Source: CBDFHV01 sp965247705
GTDB lineage: Bacteria > Pseudomonadota > Alphaproteobacteria > Rhodospirillales > CAMCUA01
Length of the DNA stretch: 64,000 nucleotides
Assembly (NCBI GenBank): GCA_965247705.1
Contig: CBDFHV010000081.1
Coordinates: forward strand, 124,001 to 188,000
Direction of reading: 5' to 3'
Shown piece after piece: positions 43,136 to 53,130 of the stretch. Within the stretch, counting starts at the first letter, position 1, and every line of letters starts with the position of its first letter. Under the pieces are notes generated by a model. That model made no database searches. It saw only the letters and a list, made by a program, of their open reading frames with translations, and had not been told where the DNA came from. A program made the position numbers and the translations under genes.

Positions 43136-44173
43136 ATGGACCCACTCCACGTCTCCGAACTGAAGGCCTCGAACGAGACCGTGCATTTCCACCAGGAGAC
43201 CCTGGTCTTCGACTGCACGGCCCTGTTCTACGTTCTCGACGAGCCGTTCACGGAGCGCATGCGCGAGGGCGGGGTGAACGTGGCCAACGTCACTTTCGGA
43301 GCCGAGAGCGAGGACTGGGACGGTTTCCTGCGCAACGTCGAGACCGGCCTCGACAAGATCGAGGCCAACCCGAACATGACCCTGGCCCTGTGTTCGGCCG
43401 ATATCGACGCGGCCACGAGGGCGGGAAAGGTGGCCATCATCGTCGGCACCCAGGGTGCCGCCATGATCGGCCCCGACATCTATCGGGTCGAGCTGTTGCA
43501 CCGCCTGGGGGTGCGGTTCTTCGGCCCCGCCTACACAGGGGCAACGGTCTATTGCGACGGCTGCGGCGAAACCCGCAACGCCGGTCTCAGCTTCGCCGGC
43601 AAGGAACTGATCGAGTGCATCAACGGCTTGCCGATGCTGCTCGACCTGTCCCACGTCGGTCATCAGTCTCGCCTCGAGGCGGCCGAACTCGCCACCCATC
43701 CGGTCTGCACCCATTCCAACAGCTACACCATCAACGCCAACGACCGGAACACCAAGGACGAGACCATCCGCATCATCGCCGAAAAGGGCGGCACGGTGGG
43801 CGTCTGCGGCTTGCCGACAACGGTGGCGCCCCAGACCCCCTCCATCGAGCACATGCTGCAGCACGCCGACCACTACATAAGCGTGGCGGGCGAAGCCCAC
43901 GTCGGCCTGGGCCTGGACTTCACCGAGGCCTATCGGGAGGCCTACTGGGCCGGCAACAAGAGCCACAAGCCGCCCAAGTGGCGGGTTCTGCGACCCGACA
44001 TCTTCGGCACCGTCGAGGACTTCTTCGACCATACCTATCCCCGCGGCTTCGAGACCATCCGCCTGTTCCCCAACTTCACCCAGGGGCTGCTCGACCGGGG
44101 ACATTCAAGGGAAACGGCCGCCGGCATCCTCGGCGGCAACTGGTATCGCACTTTCAAGAACGCGGTCGGCTAA
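43136..44173 (+). CDS. M19 (renal dipeptidase)-like amidohydrolase lacking the usual first metal motif
   Basis: A 345-residue protein with the M19 fold. DLSHVGHQS and THSNSYTINANDRN retain two metal or active-site histidines, and AHVGLGLDFTE and DFFDHTYPRGF are family-like. The usual N-terminal DxHxD motif is here VFDCTALFYVLD, without the His-x-Asp metal ligands, so the active site must differ. The N-terminus has no signal peptide. Possible action on dipeptides or acyl amino acids is unproven. It lies between the TTT transporter and the second dipeptide importer on the plus strand. Confidence 0.75.
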   Translation: MDPLHVSELKASNETVHFHQETLVFDCTALFYVLDEPFTERMREGGVNVANVTFGAESEDWDGFLRNVETGLDKIEANPNMTLALCSADIDAATRAGKVAIIVGTQGAAMIGPDIYRVELLHRLGVRFFGPAYTGATVYCDGCGETRNAGLSFAGKELIECINGLPMLLDLSHVGHQSRLEAAELATHPVCTHSNSYTINANDRNTKDETIRIIAEKGGTVGVCGLPTTVAPQTPSIEHMLQHADHYISVAGEAHVGLGLDFTEAYREAYWAGNKSHKPPKWRVLRPDIFGTVEDFFDHTYPRGFETIRLFPNFTQGLLDRGHSRETAAGILGGNWYRTFKNAVG

Positions 44174-44251
44174 AGACCGCTTACGTCAGCTGGAAGCAAA
44201 CGTCCGTATCTATCGAGGCCCACAAACACCACGAAAATTAGGAGGTTCACC

Positions 44252-45823
44252 GTGCGACATTCCATCAACACGTTCTTGGCGGGGACACTCGCCGCCGCCA
44301 TCGCCGCGACGCCGGCTCTGGCCGCCGATCTGGTGATCGGCGTCGGCAGCGAAGCGACGACCATGGATCCCCATTTCTACAACCTGGGACCCAACACCGA
44401 GATCACCGAGTCCGTATTCGACCGTCTGATCCACCACGACGAAAACCTCAACGCGATTCCCGGTATCGCCGAGTCCTGGACCGCCTCCGACGACGGCCTG
44501 ACCTGGACTTTCAAGCTGCGCAAGGACGCCAAGTTTCACGACGGCAAGCCTGTGACCACGGCCGACGTAACGTTCTCCTTCGACCGCCTGCCCAAGGTGG
44601 AAAACAGCCCGTCCAGCTTCCAGAAATACCTGCGGCTGTTCGAGAAGGTAGCCGCGATCGACGCTCATACTCTGCGCATCAAAGCGACCATCCCGTCGCC
44701 CAACGTGCTCCACGATTTGGAACAGATCGCCATCGTGCCCAAGCACCTCGGCATGGCCAGCACCGAGGACTACAACAACGGCAAGGCGATGATCGGCAGC
44801 GGCCCCTACAAGTACGGGGAATGGAAGTCGGGCGACCGGGTGGTCCTGACGGCCAACAAGGACTATTGGGGGACGAAACCCCAGTGGGACAAGGTCACCA
44901 TCAAGACCCTGTCCAGCAATCCTGCGCGCACGGCGGCGATCCTGGCCGGCGACGTGGACGTGATCAGCTTCGTCCCCACGGTCGATATCAAGCGCCTGAA
45001 GGCGAGCAAGGACGTGCAGGTCTTCCAGCGGGCCGGCAACCGCCTGCTCTATTTCGGGCTCGACGTGGTCGCCAAGCCGACGCCGATGGTGCGCGGCAGC
45101 GACGGCAAGCCGCTCGGCGCCAACCCGCTGGCCGACGTGCGGGTGCGCAAGGCGCTGTCGAAGGCGATCAATCGCGACATTATCGTCGACCGCATCATGG
45201 ACGGCGTTGGCCTTGCCACCGGCCAAGCCATGGCCAGCCACTTCAACGGCACCAACTCCAATATCAAGATCGAACCCTACGATCCGGAGGGCGCCAAGAA
45301 GCTGCTGGCGGAGGCCGGATACCCGAACGGCTTCCAGCTCACCGTCCACGGCCCCAACGACCGCTACCCCAACGACGAGAAGGTGGTCCAGGCCGCGGCC
45401 CAGATGCTGACCCGCGCCGGCATCGACGCCTCCGTGGAGACGTTCCCCAAGAGCGTCTATTTCGGCAAGGCGTCGAAGCGCAACTTCAGCATGTACTTGG
45501 TGGGCAGCTCCGCCAACTCGACGCTGGACATGCACACCTACGTGCTCAACACCTGGACCCCCGACAAGGGGCTGGGGCCGGTGAACCGCGGCCGCTACTC
45601 CAACGCCAAGCACGACGCGCTGCTGGCCGAGGCCCGGGTGACCCTGGACCCGGGCAAGTACGCGGACCTGATGCGCCAGGCCGGCGAGATCGCCTTCACC
45701 CAGGACCAAGCGATGCTGCCCGTGCTGCACTTCGTCAACTCGTGGGCGGCGCGCAAGGGTTTCGTGATGCATCCGCAAGCCGGCGACCAGACCCGGCCCA
45801 TGGACATCTCGCCCGCGTCCTGA
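44252..45823 (+). CDS. Periplasmic peptide-type substrate-binding protein, second importer
   Basis: A 523-residue family 5 binding protein. GTG start with a strong AGGAGG site; signal peptide ends TPALAAD. Hallmarks: GSEATTMDPHFYNLGPNTEI, KLRKDAKFHDGKPVTTADVTFS, PLADVRVRKALSKAINRD. It is a distinct paralogue of the binding protein at 31.4 kb. Followed by a stem-loop (45838-45864) before the permease genes. Confidence 0.9.
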   Translation: MRHSINTFLAGTLAAAIAATPALAADLVIGVGSEATTMDPHFYNLGPNTEITESVFDRLIHHDENLNAIPGIAESWTASDDGLTWTFKLRKDAKFHDGKPVTTADVTFSFDRLPKVENSPSSFQKYLRLFEKVAAIDAHTLRIKATIPSPNVLHDLEQIAIVPKHLGMASTEDYNNGKAMIGSGPYKYGEWKSGDRVVLTANKDYWGTKPQWDKVTIKTLSSNPARTAAILAGDVDVISFVPTVDIKRLKASKDVQVFQRAGNRLLYFGLDVVAKPTPMVRGSDGKPLGANPLADVRVRKALSKAINRDIIVDRIMDGVGLATGQAMASHFNGTNSNIKIEPYDPEGAKKLLAEAGYPNGFQLTVHGPNDRYPNDEKVVQAAAQMLTRAGIDASVETFPKSVYFGKASKRNFSMYLVGSSANSTLDMHTYVLNTWTPDKGLGPVNRGRYSNAKHDALLAEARVTLDPGKYADLMRQAGEIAFTQDQAMLPVLHFVNSWAARKGFVMHPQAGDQTRPMDISPAS

Positions 45824-45837
45824 GACGTTGAAGCCGG

Positions 45838-45864
45838 CGGACGGGCCCTCCCGGGGTCCGTCCG
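45838..45864 (+). terminator. Stem-loop after the second binding-protein gene
   Basis: Stem CGGACGG (45838-45844) with CCGTCCG (45858-45864), extended by partial pairing inside the loop. It has no clear T-run, so it may be mRNA-stabilising or a weak attenuator. Confidence 0.45.
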
Positions 45865-45897
45865 CGCTCCAACCGAAGCCGAGGCAACGGCCGGACC

Positions 45898-46875
45898 ATG
45901 CTGGTCTTCCTGATCCGACGACTGCTGCAGAGCGCCCTGGTGGTCCTGGTCATGGCTATCCTGGTGTTCGTCGGCGTGTTCATGATCGGCGACCCGGTGG
46001 CGATTCTCATCGACCCCATGGCCGATCAGATCGAGATAGCGCGCGCCACCCGCGCCCTCGGCCTCGACAAATCCCTGTGGGATCAGATCTGGATCTTTCT
46101 CGGCAACGTCTCGCGGGGGGACATGGGGCGCTCCTTCGTCACCTCCGAGCCGGCGCTGAAGATGATCCTGGAGCGCATGCCGGCGACCCTGGAACTTGCC
46201 TTCCTGTCGATGATCATCGCGGTGGTTCTGGGCCTGCCCTTGGGCATGCTGGCCGGCCTCAACCCCCGGGGGATCGGCAGCCGGCTGATCATGGGTGGTT
46301 CCATCCTCGGCTTCAGCCTGCCCAGTTTCTGGGTTGGCCTGATGCTGATCATGTTGTTCGCGGTGCAGCTTGACTGGCTGCCGTCCACCGGACGGGGCGA
46401 GACGGTGGACGTCTTGGGCGTGCCGCTCAGTTTTCTGACCCTGGACGGCCTCAGCCACCTGATCCTGCCGGCCATCAACCTGGCCCTGTTCAAGTTCTCG
46501 CTGGTCATTCGCCTGGCCCGGGCGGGCACCCGCGAGGTGGTGCTCCAGGACTACGTCAAGTTCGCCCGCGCCAAGGGCCTGGGGCGGCGGCGGCTGGTGC
46601 TGGTCCACATTCTGAAGAACATTTCCATCCCGGTGGTGACCGTGCTCGGCCTGGAGCTGGGCGGCGTCATCGCCCTGGCCATCGTCACCGAGACCATCTT
46701 CTCGTGGCCGGGGATGGGCAAGCTGATCATCGATTCCATCAATACCTTGGATCGGCCGATGATCGTCGCCTACCTGATGACGACGGTGCTGATGTTCGTC
46801 ACCATCAACGTGATCGTCGACGTCTTTTACACCTTCCTGGATCCACGGGTGAAAATGGCGGGGCTGGCGCGATGA
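45898..46875 (+). CDS. Dipeptide-type ABC importer permease, DppB-like (second importer)
   Basis: A 325-residue inner-membrane protein with six hydrophobic segments and the coupling loop QDYVKFARAKGLGRRRLVLV. C-terminal ETIFSWPGMGKLIIDSINTLD fits DppB. The stop overlaps the ATG of the DppC-like gene (ATGA). Confidence 0.9.
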   Translation: MLVFLIRRLLQSALVVLVMAILVFVGVFMIGDPVAILIDPMADQIEIARATRALGLDKSLWDQIWIFLGNVSRGDMGRSFVTSEPALKMILERMPATLELAFLSMIIAVVLGLPLGMLAGLNPRGIGSRLIMGGSILGFSLPSFWVGLMLIMLFAVQLDWLPSTGRGETVDVLGVPLSFLTLDGLSHLILPAINLALFKFSLVIRLARAGTREVVLQDYVKFARAKGLGRRRLVLVHILKNISIPVVTVLGLELGGVIALAIVTETIFSWPGMGKLIIDSINTLDRPMIVAYLMTTVLMFVTINVIVDVFYTFLDPRVKMAGLAR

Positions 46876-47801
46876 CCACCACCACGCATCTGGCGGCGCC
46901 CAGGACGCCCACCGAAAGCCGCGGGGTCGAGACCCCTCTCCGCCGGTTCGTCGCCGACTTCGCCGACAGCAAGCTCGCCCTCTCGGCCCTGGGCGTGGTC
47001 GTGGTGATTGTCCTGCTGGCCATCTTCGCGCCCCTGGTCACGCCCCAGGACCCCTATGACCTGAGACAGCTCGACGTCACCGACAGCAAGCTGCCGCCGG
47101 GCGAAGTGAGCCTGATGAGCGGCTACACCTATCTGCTGGGCACCGACGATCAGGGGCGCGACCTTTTCAGCGGCATGATTTACGGACTGCGCATCAGCCT
47201 TGGCGTCGGCGTCATGAGCGCCGTCCTCGCCCTCTTCGTCGGCACCACCATCGGCCTCGCCGCGGCCTACGTGGGCGGATGGTTCGATACCCTGGTGATG
47301 CGCATCGTCGATATCCAGCTAAGCTTTCCCGCCATCCTGGTGGCCCTGATTCTGTTGGCCATCCTGGGCAAGGGCGTGGACAAGGTGATCCTGGCCCTGA
47401 TCATCGTGCAGTGGGCCTACTACGCCCGCACCGTGCGCGCCACCGCCCTTTCGGAACGTAATCGGGAGTATATGGAAGCGGCCACCTGCCTGGCCCTGGG
47501 GCCGCGTCGTATCGTGTTCCGCCACCTGATGCCCAACTGCCTGCCGCCGCTGATCGTCATCGGCACGGTGCAGATGGCCCACGCCATCGCCCTCGAAGCC
47601 ACCCTCAGCTTCCTCGGCGTCGGCGTGCCCATTACCGAGCCGTCCCTGGGCCTGTTGATCGCCAACGGCTTCGAATACCTGCTGAGCGGCTTTTACTGGA
47701 TCAGTTTCTATCCCGGCATCGCGCTCTTGGTCACGGTGGGGAGTATCAATCTGGTGGGCGACCAACTGCGCGACGTACTGAACCCGCGCCTGGAACGCTA
47801 G
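46872..47801 (+). CDS. Dipeptide-type ABC importer permease, DppC-like (second importer)
   Basis: A 309-residue inner-membrane protein with LLGTDDQGRDLFSGMIYGLR, the coupling loop EYMEAATCLALGPRRIVFR and SFLGVGVPITEPSLGLLIA. It overlaps the DppB-like stop (ATGA) and its TAG shares a base with the next GTG (TAGTG). No ATPase gene follows; the operon goes on with a ROK kinase instead. Confidence 0.9.
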   Translation: MTTTTHLAAPRTPTESRGVETPLRRFVADFADSKLALSALGVVVVIVLLAIFAPLVTPQDPYDLRQLDVTDSKLPPGEVSLMSGYTYLLGTDDQGRDLFSGMIYGLRISLGVGVMSAVLALFVGTTIGLAAAYVGGWFDTLVMRIVDIQLSFPAILVALILLAILGKGVDKVILALIIVQWAYYARTVRATALSERNREYMEAATCLALGPRRIVFRHLMPNCLPPLIVIGTVQMAHAIALEATLSFLGVGVPITEPSLGLLIANGFEYLLSGFYWISFYPGIALLVTVGSINLVGDQLRDVLNPRLER

Positions 47802-48682
47802 TGCGTATCGGCATCGACCTCGGCGGCACCAAGGTCGAGGGTATCCTGCTGACCGATGACGGTCGCGAAGTCGCCCGCCGCCGGGTCGCGACACCGCGCG
47901 AAGACTATGACGCCACGGTGCGGACCGTGGCCGAACTGACCCGCACCCTGGAAGGGGCCGGGGATTCAGCCGTACCTCACATCGGAGTCGGGATTCCGGG
48001 CATTCTCTCGCCGGCCACGGGGCTGGTGAAGAACGCCAACTCCACCTGGCTGATCGGCCGGCCCCTGGACCGTGACCTGGAGACCGCGCTCGGCAAGCCG
48101 GTGCACATGGAGAACGACGCCAACTGCTTCGCCGTCTCCGAGGCGACGGACGGCGCCGGCCAGGGGGCCCAGGTGGTGTTCGGCGTCATCCTCGGCACCG
48201 GCGTCGGCGGCGGCATTGTCGTCGGCGGGCGCCCCTTGAGCGGCCGCAACGCCATCGCCGGCGAGTGGGGCCACAACCCCCTGCCCTGGCCGGAGGACGG
48301 GGAACGGCCCGGCCCGCGGTGCTATTGCGGCCTTGACGGCTGCGTCGAGACTTTCCTGTCCGGACCCGGCCTGGCCCGCGACTATGGGAACGGCGACACC
48401 CACGCCGAGACCGTGGCAGCCCGGGCCGAGGATGGCGAAGCGGCGGCGGCGGCCGCCTTGGCACGCTTCGAAGGACGCCTCGCCCGGGCGCTGGCCAGCG
48501 TCATCAACATCCTCGATCCGGACGTCATCGTCCTCGGCGGCGGGCTCTCCAACATGGCGCGGCTGTACGAGGCGGTCCCCGGTCTGTGGTCGCGGTGGGT
48601 ATTCTCCGACCGGGTGGATACCCCGTTGAAGCGCGCCGTCCACGGCGATTCGTCGGGGGTGCGCGGCGCGGCATGGCTGTAG
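47801..48682 (+). CDS. ROK-family sugar kinase (fructokinase/NagK-like)
   Basis: A 293-residue protein. ATP-binding start GIDLGGTKVEGILL, substrate region ENDANCFAVSEA, ROK signature GVILGTGVGGGIVVGGRPLS, and the Cys-rich Zn motif GPRCYCGLDGCVETFLSGPG. These are typical of N-acetylglucosamine or fructose kinases. GTG start overlaps the permease stop by one base. Its place in a peptide-type importer operon suggests that the imported compound contains a sugar, or that the kinase shares only regulation. Confidence 0.9.
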   Translation: MRIGIDLGGTKVEGILLTDDGREVARRRVATPREDYDATVRTVAELTRTLEGAGDSAVPHIGVGIPGILSPATGLVKNANSTWLIGRPLDRDLETALGKPVHMENDANCFAVSEATDGAGQGAQVVFGVILGTGVGGGIVVGGRPLSGRNAIAGEWGHNPLPWPEDGERPGPRCYCGLDGCVETFLSGPGLARDYGNGDTHAETVAARAEDGEAAAAAALARFEGRLARALASVINILDPDVIVLGGGLSNMARLYEAVPGLWSRWVFSDRVDTPLKRAVHGDSSGVRGAAWL

Positions 48683-48691
48683 GATGGCCCC

Positions 48692-49411
48692 ATGGCCGAA
48701 GCCGAAGCCGTTCCCACCTTCCGCACCGAGGGCCTGACCAAGGTCTATGGCGGCAATGGCGTCGCCGTGCACGCCTTGCGCGGCATCGACCTGGAGGTGC
48801 CGCGGGGCGGCATCTCGGTGCTGCTGGGGCCGTCGGGCAGCGGCAAGTCGACCCTCTTGAACATCCTCGGCGGCCTGGATCATCCCACCGCGGGCCGGGT
48901 GTGGTTTCGGGGCGATGAGCTGACCGCCTTCGACGACCGGGCGCTGACCGGCTACCGGTGCGCGCACGTGGGCTTCATTTTCCAGTTCTATAACCTCATC
49001 CCCAGCCTCACCGCCCGCGAGAACGTGGCCCTGGTCACCGAGATCGCCACCGACCCCATGACCCCCGAGGAGGCCCTGACCATCGTCGGGCTGGGGGAGC
49101 GCATGGATCACTTTCCCTCCCAGATGTCGGGCGGTGAACAGCAGCGTGTCGCCGTCGCCCGGGCCATCGCCAAGCGCCCCGAGGTGCTGCTGTGCGACGA
49201 GCCCACGGGGGCGCTCGATTCCACGACCGGGGTCGGCGTGCTCGAGGCCATCGAACGGGTCGCCGACGAACTGGGCACCACTACCATGCTGATCACCCAC
49301 AACGCCGTCATCGCCGCCATGGCCGAGCGGGTGATCGCCTTCGCCGACGGCCAGGTGGCGTCGGTGCACACCCCCGACCGCCGCCAACGGGCGCGGGAAT
49401 TGACCTGGTAG
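48692..49411 (+). CDS. LolD/MacB-type ABC exporter ATPase
   Basis: A 239-residue ATPase with GPSGSGKSTLLNILGGLDHP, MSGGEQQRVAVARAI, LCDEPTGALDS and LITHNA. The GGLDxPTxGxVxxxG start is typical of MacB/LolD-type ATPases that work with FtsX-like permeases. It precedes the permease gene by 7 bp and the membrane-fusion protein gene by one more gene. Confidence 0.9.
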   Translation: MAEAEAVPTFRTEGLTKVYGGNGVAVHALRGIDLEVPRGGISVLLGPSGSGKSTLLNILGGLDHPTAGRVWFRGDELTAFDDRALTGYRCAHVGFIFQFYNLIPSLTARENVALVTEIATDPMTPEEALTIVGLGERMDHFPSQMSGGEQQRVAVARAIAKRPEVLLCDEPTGALDSTTGVGVLEAIERVADELGTTTMLITHNAVIAAMAERVIAFADGQVASVHTPDRRQRARELTW

Positions 49412-49418
49412 CCCGCCG

Positions 49419-51781
49419 ATGGCCCCGCTCAACCGCAAGCTGCTCAGGGATCTGTGGCACATGCGCGGCCAGTTCCTGGCCATCGCCCTGGTGCTGGCGG
49501 GGGGGGGGTCGCGACCCTGGTCCTGTCCGTCAGCACCCACGGGTCCCTGAAGCAGACCCGGGACGCCTACTACGAACGCCACCGCTTCGCCCACGTCTTC
49601 GCCTTCGCCAAGCGGGCCCCGGAGACCTTGGCCGAGCGGATTGCCGCCCTCCCCGGCGTGCGACGGGTGGAAACCCGCATCGTCAAGGACGCCATCCTCG
49701 ACATGCCGGGCCTGGACGCGCCCGCCCGGGCCCGCATCACCTCCCTGCCGGACAGCGGGGTCCCGGTGCTCAACGCCCCGGCGCTCAGCAGCGGCCGCCT
49801 GTTCCGCCCCCGCAGCGACGACGAGGTACTGGTGGGCGAACGCTTCGCCGAGGCCCACGGCCTCAAGCTCGGCGACACCATCACCGCGATCCTCAACGGC
49901 CGCCAGCGTCGCCTTCGGGTGGCCGGCGTCGCCCTGTCGCCGGAGGTCATCTATGCCATCCCGACCGGCGAGCTGGTCCCCGACAACCGGCGCTTCGCCA
50001 CCCTGTGGATGAGCGAGACCGCCCTCGAGGCGGCCTTCGACTTAAAGAGCGCCTTCAACGGCGTCACCCTGCTGCTGGCCCCCGGCGCCTCGGAGGCGGC
50101 GGTGATCGACGGGCTGGACGAGTTGCTGGAGGACTACGGCGGCCTCGGTGCCTTCGGCCGCGAGGACCACGCCTCCCACGCTTTCCTCAAGGCGGAACTG
50201 GAGCAGCTCCAGACCATGACGACGATCATTCCGCCCATCTTCCTGGGGGTGGCCGCCTTCCTGTTGAATGCGACAGCGGCGCGGCTAGTCCAGACCCAAC
50301 GGGAGCAGATCGGGTTGTTGAAAGCCTTCGGATACGGCAACGGGGCCGTCGGCCTTCACTACATGAAGATGATCCTGGCCGTGGCCCTGATCGGCATTGT
50401 CCTCGGCTGGATCGCCGGGGCGTGGCTGGGGCAGGGCATGACCGAACTCTATGCCCAGAATTACCGTTTCCCCTTCCTCTACTACCGGCTGGATCCGCAG
50501 GTGTTGGCGGCCTCGGCCCTGGTCGGAACGGCGACGGCCGCGGCCGGGGCGCTGGCCGCCGTGCTGCGCGCCGGCCGCCTGGCGCCGGCCGTGGCCATGG
50601 TGCCGCCGGCGCCGACCGCCTATCGCCGGGGACTGGGCGAGAGGCTGGGGTTCCTCTCCGGCTTGCGGGCGCCGACCCGCATGATCCTGCGGCACGTCAC
50701 CCGCTGGCCCCTGCGCGGCCTGCTGACCAGCGGCGGCATCGCCTTCGCCGTGGCCCTGCTGGTCTCCACCCTGTTCTTCATCGACGCCATCGACGAGATG
50801 ATGGAGCTCTTCTTCCACCGCAACCAGCACCAGGATGTGACCGTGACCCTCACCGAAGCCCGTGGGGAGGCGGTGCGCTTCGCCATCACCCGCCGGGACG
50901 GGGTGCTGTCGGTGGAGCCCGCCCGCGCGGTCGCCGCCCGCCTGGTGCACGGTCCTCGGGCGGAGCGGGTCTCGATCACCGGGCGGGACCGGGACGGGGA
51001 CCTGAGCCGCCTTCTCGACATGGACGGCAATGTGGTGACCCTGCCACCCCATGGCCTGGTCCTCACCACCAAGCTGGCCGACCTGCTGGCCGTGGAGACC
51101 GGCCAGACGGTTCGCTTCGAGGCCCTGGAGGGCAAGCGCGTGCGGCGTGACGTGACCGTGGTCCGCGTCGTCCAGGAGTACGTGGGCGTCGCCGCCTACA
51201 TGGACCGCGATGCCCTGGCCGAACTGATGGACGAGGGGCCCCGGATATCGGCCCTGCACCTGCGGGTGGAACCCCAGAGGCAGGCCGCCCTCTACCGGGA
51301 CCTCAAGGGCATGCCGGCCGTCCAGGGGGTGTCGGAGCGGGCTCGCAGCCGCCAGGTCCTGGAGAAGATCCTCGATGAAACCATGATGAGCGTCGTTTCC
51401 GTCTACATCGTGTTCGCCTCCCTGATCGCCGGCGGGGTGGTCTACAACGCCGCCCGCATCGGTCTCTCCGAGCAGGGCCGGGAGCTGGCCAGCCTGCGGG
51501 TGCTGGGCTTCACCCGCGGCGAGGTGGCCTATATCTTCCTCGGTGAGTTGTTCCTGCTGCTGCCCGCCCTGCCCTTGGGCTGTGTTTTAGGCTACGGACT
51601 GGTCACGGTGTTCGTGACACAGATGGATACGGAGCTGTTCCGCATCCCCCTGCTGGTGCGCTCGACCACCTACGGCTGGGCGGTGATCGTGGTGCTGACG
51701 GCCTCGGTCCTCAGCGGCCTGGCGGTCGCCCGGCGGCTCGGCACGCTGGACCTGATCGCGGTCCTCAAGACGCGGGAATAA
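49419..51781 (+). CDS. FtsX-like ABC permease (MacB_PCD), split by a frameshift in a G10 run
   Basis: The natural start is ATG 49419 (MAPLNRKLLRDLWHMRGQFL), which gives the first transmembrane helix, but the frame is lost at a run of ten G (49499-49508). From 49509 the other frame carries GVATLVLSVSTHGSLKQTRD, then two FtsX-type permease domains and several transmembrane helices to 51781. A run of 8 or 11 G would restore a single protein of about 787 residues. The large periplasmic domain (about residues 100-260 and 490-620) fits MacB-type mechanotransmission permeases. Functional with its ATPase and membrane-fusion partners if the frame is restored. Confidence 0.78.
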
Positions 51782-51784
51782 TCG

Positions 51785-52981
51785 ATGGCACTTAAGGCAT
51801 GGATCGGTTGGGGACTGGCCGTCGCGGCGCTGTTCGGGGCGCTGGCCTTCGCCTTCCGGCCGCGGCCGGTGCCGGTGGACTTGGGGCTCGTCGACCGGGG
51901 GCCGATGATGGTCACCGTCGACGAGGAGGGCCGCACCCGGGTGCGCGAGGTCTATCTGGTCTCCTCCCCCCTGCCCGGCCAGGTGCTTCGCTACGCCGGC
52001 GAGGTGGGCGATCTGGTCGTTGCCGGAGAGACGGTGCTGGCCCAGATCCAGCCCCGCCAGCCGGCTTTCCTCGACGCCCGCTCCCGCTCCGAGCGGCAGG
52101 CGGCGGTCAAGGCGGCCCAGGCGTCGAAGCAGCTCACCGAGGCGGAGGTGGCGCGCATCCAGGCGGAGCTGGACTACGCCGGCGCCGAACTGACCCGGGC
52201 CGAGGAATTGGCGCGGGACGGCACCATCGCCCGGGCGGCCCTCGACCGGGCACGCATGGAATTGCGAACCAATCGGGCGGCCCTGAAAACCGCCGAGGCG
52301 GCGTTGTCCGTGCGCACCCATGAACTGGCAACGGCGCGGGCGGCCTTGATCGACCCGGCCCAGCGCCTGGGCACCCCGGCCTGCTGTTTCCCCGTCACCG
52401 CCCCGGTCAGCGGCCGAATCCTGCGCATCTTCCGCGAGAGCGAAGGGGTGGTGGAAGCCGGCGCGCCCCTGCTGGAGTTGGGCGATCCCGCCGACCTGGA
52501 GGTGGTGGTGGAGCTCTTGTCCACCGACGCGGTGAAGGTGTCGCCCGGAGATGCGGTCCTGATCGAACGCTGGGGCGGCGGCGAGACCCTGCGGGCCCGA
52601 GTGCGCCGGGTGGAACCCTTCGGCTTCACCAAGGTTTCGGCGCTGGGCATCGAGGAACAGCGGGTCAACGTGATCATCGACTTCGACGGCCCCCGGGAGC
52701 CCTGGGCCCGCCTCGGCCACGGCTACCGGGTGGAAGCGCGCATCGTCCTGTGGCAGGCCGACGACGCCCTGCGGGTCCCCGCCAGCGCCGTCTTCCAGGA
52801 GAACGGCGCCGATCGGGTCTTCGCCGCCGCAGACGGAATTGCCGCCAAGCGTTCCATCGAATTGGGGCATCGCAACGACCGCCACGGGCAGGTGCGCCTG
52901 GGCCTCAAGGAAGGCGACAGGGTGGTACTCCATCCCAGCGACCGGGTCGGCGACGGCCAGTCCGTGGAGGCGCGAGAGTAA
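51785..52981 (+). CDS. HlyD/MacA-type membrane-fusion protein
   Basis: A 398-residue periplasmic adaptor. N-terminal transmembrane anchor (IGWGLAVAALFGALAFAF), lipoyl-type half-motif LPGQVLRYAGEVGDLV, alpha-helical hairpin (residues about 100-180), and lipoyl second half with VTAPVSGRILRIF. This is the RND/MacA adaptor architecture; it completes an ATPase-permease-adaptor exporter. Confidence 0.88.
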   Translation: MALKAWIGWGLAVAALFGALAFAFRPRPVPVDLGLVDRGPMMVTVDEEGRTRVREVYLVSSPLPGQVLRYAGEVGDLVVAGETVLAQIQPRQPAFLDARSRSERQAAVKAAQASKQLTEAEVARIQAELDYAGAELTRAEELARDGTIARAALDRARMELRTNRAALKTAEAALSVRTHELATARAALIDPAQRLGTPACCFPVTAPVSGRILRIFRESEGVVEAGAPLLELGDPADLEVVVELLSTDAVKVSPGDAVLIERWGGGETLRARVRRVEPFGFTKVSALGIEEQRVNVIIDFDGPREPWARLGHGYRVEARIVLWQADDALRVPASAVFQENGADRVFAAADGIAAKRSIELGHRNDRHGQVRLGLKEGDRVVLHPSDRVGDGQSVEARE

Positions 52982-53062
52982 GCGGGGCGGATAGCCCGGA
53001 CGGCCACGGCGTGCTGATGGCATACAAAAAACACACAATCAAATATGTATAACCCATTTTTC

Positions 53063-53090
53063 TTGCATAATAACCTTTTTCCGTTATAAT
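53063..53090 (+). promoter_or_regulatory. Probable sigma-70-type promoter in an AT-rich patch
   Basis: TTGCAT (53063-53068) and a perfect TATAAT (53085-53090) with a 16-bp spacer in an unusually AT-rich stretch (53020-53100). It faces the downstream short ORFs and methyltransferase fragment. Confidence 0.5.
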
Positions 53091-53130
53091 ATCGAAGAAT
53101 GATTTCAACCGCGAACGGAGAACGTTTGCC

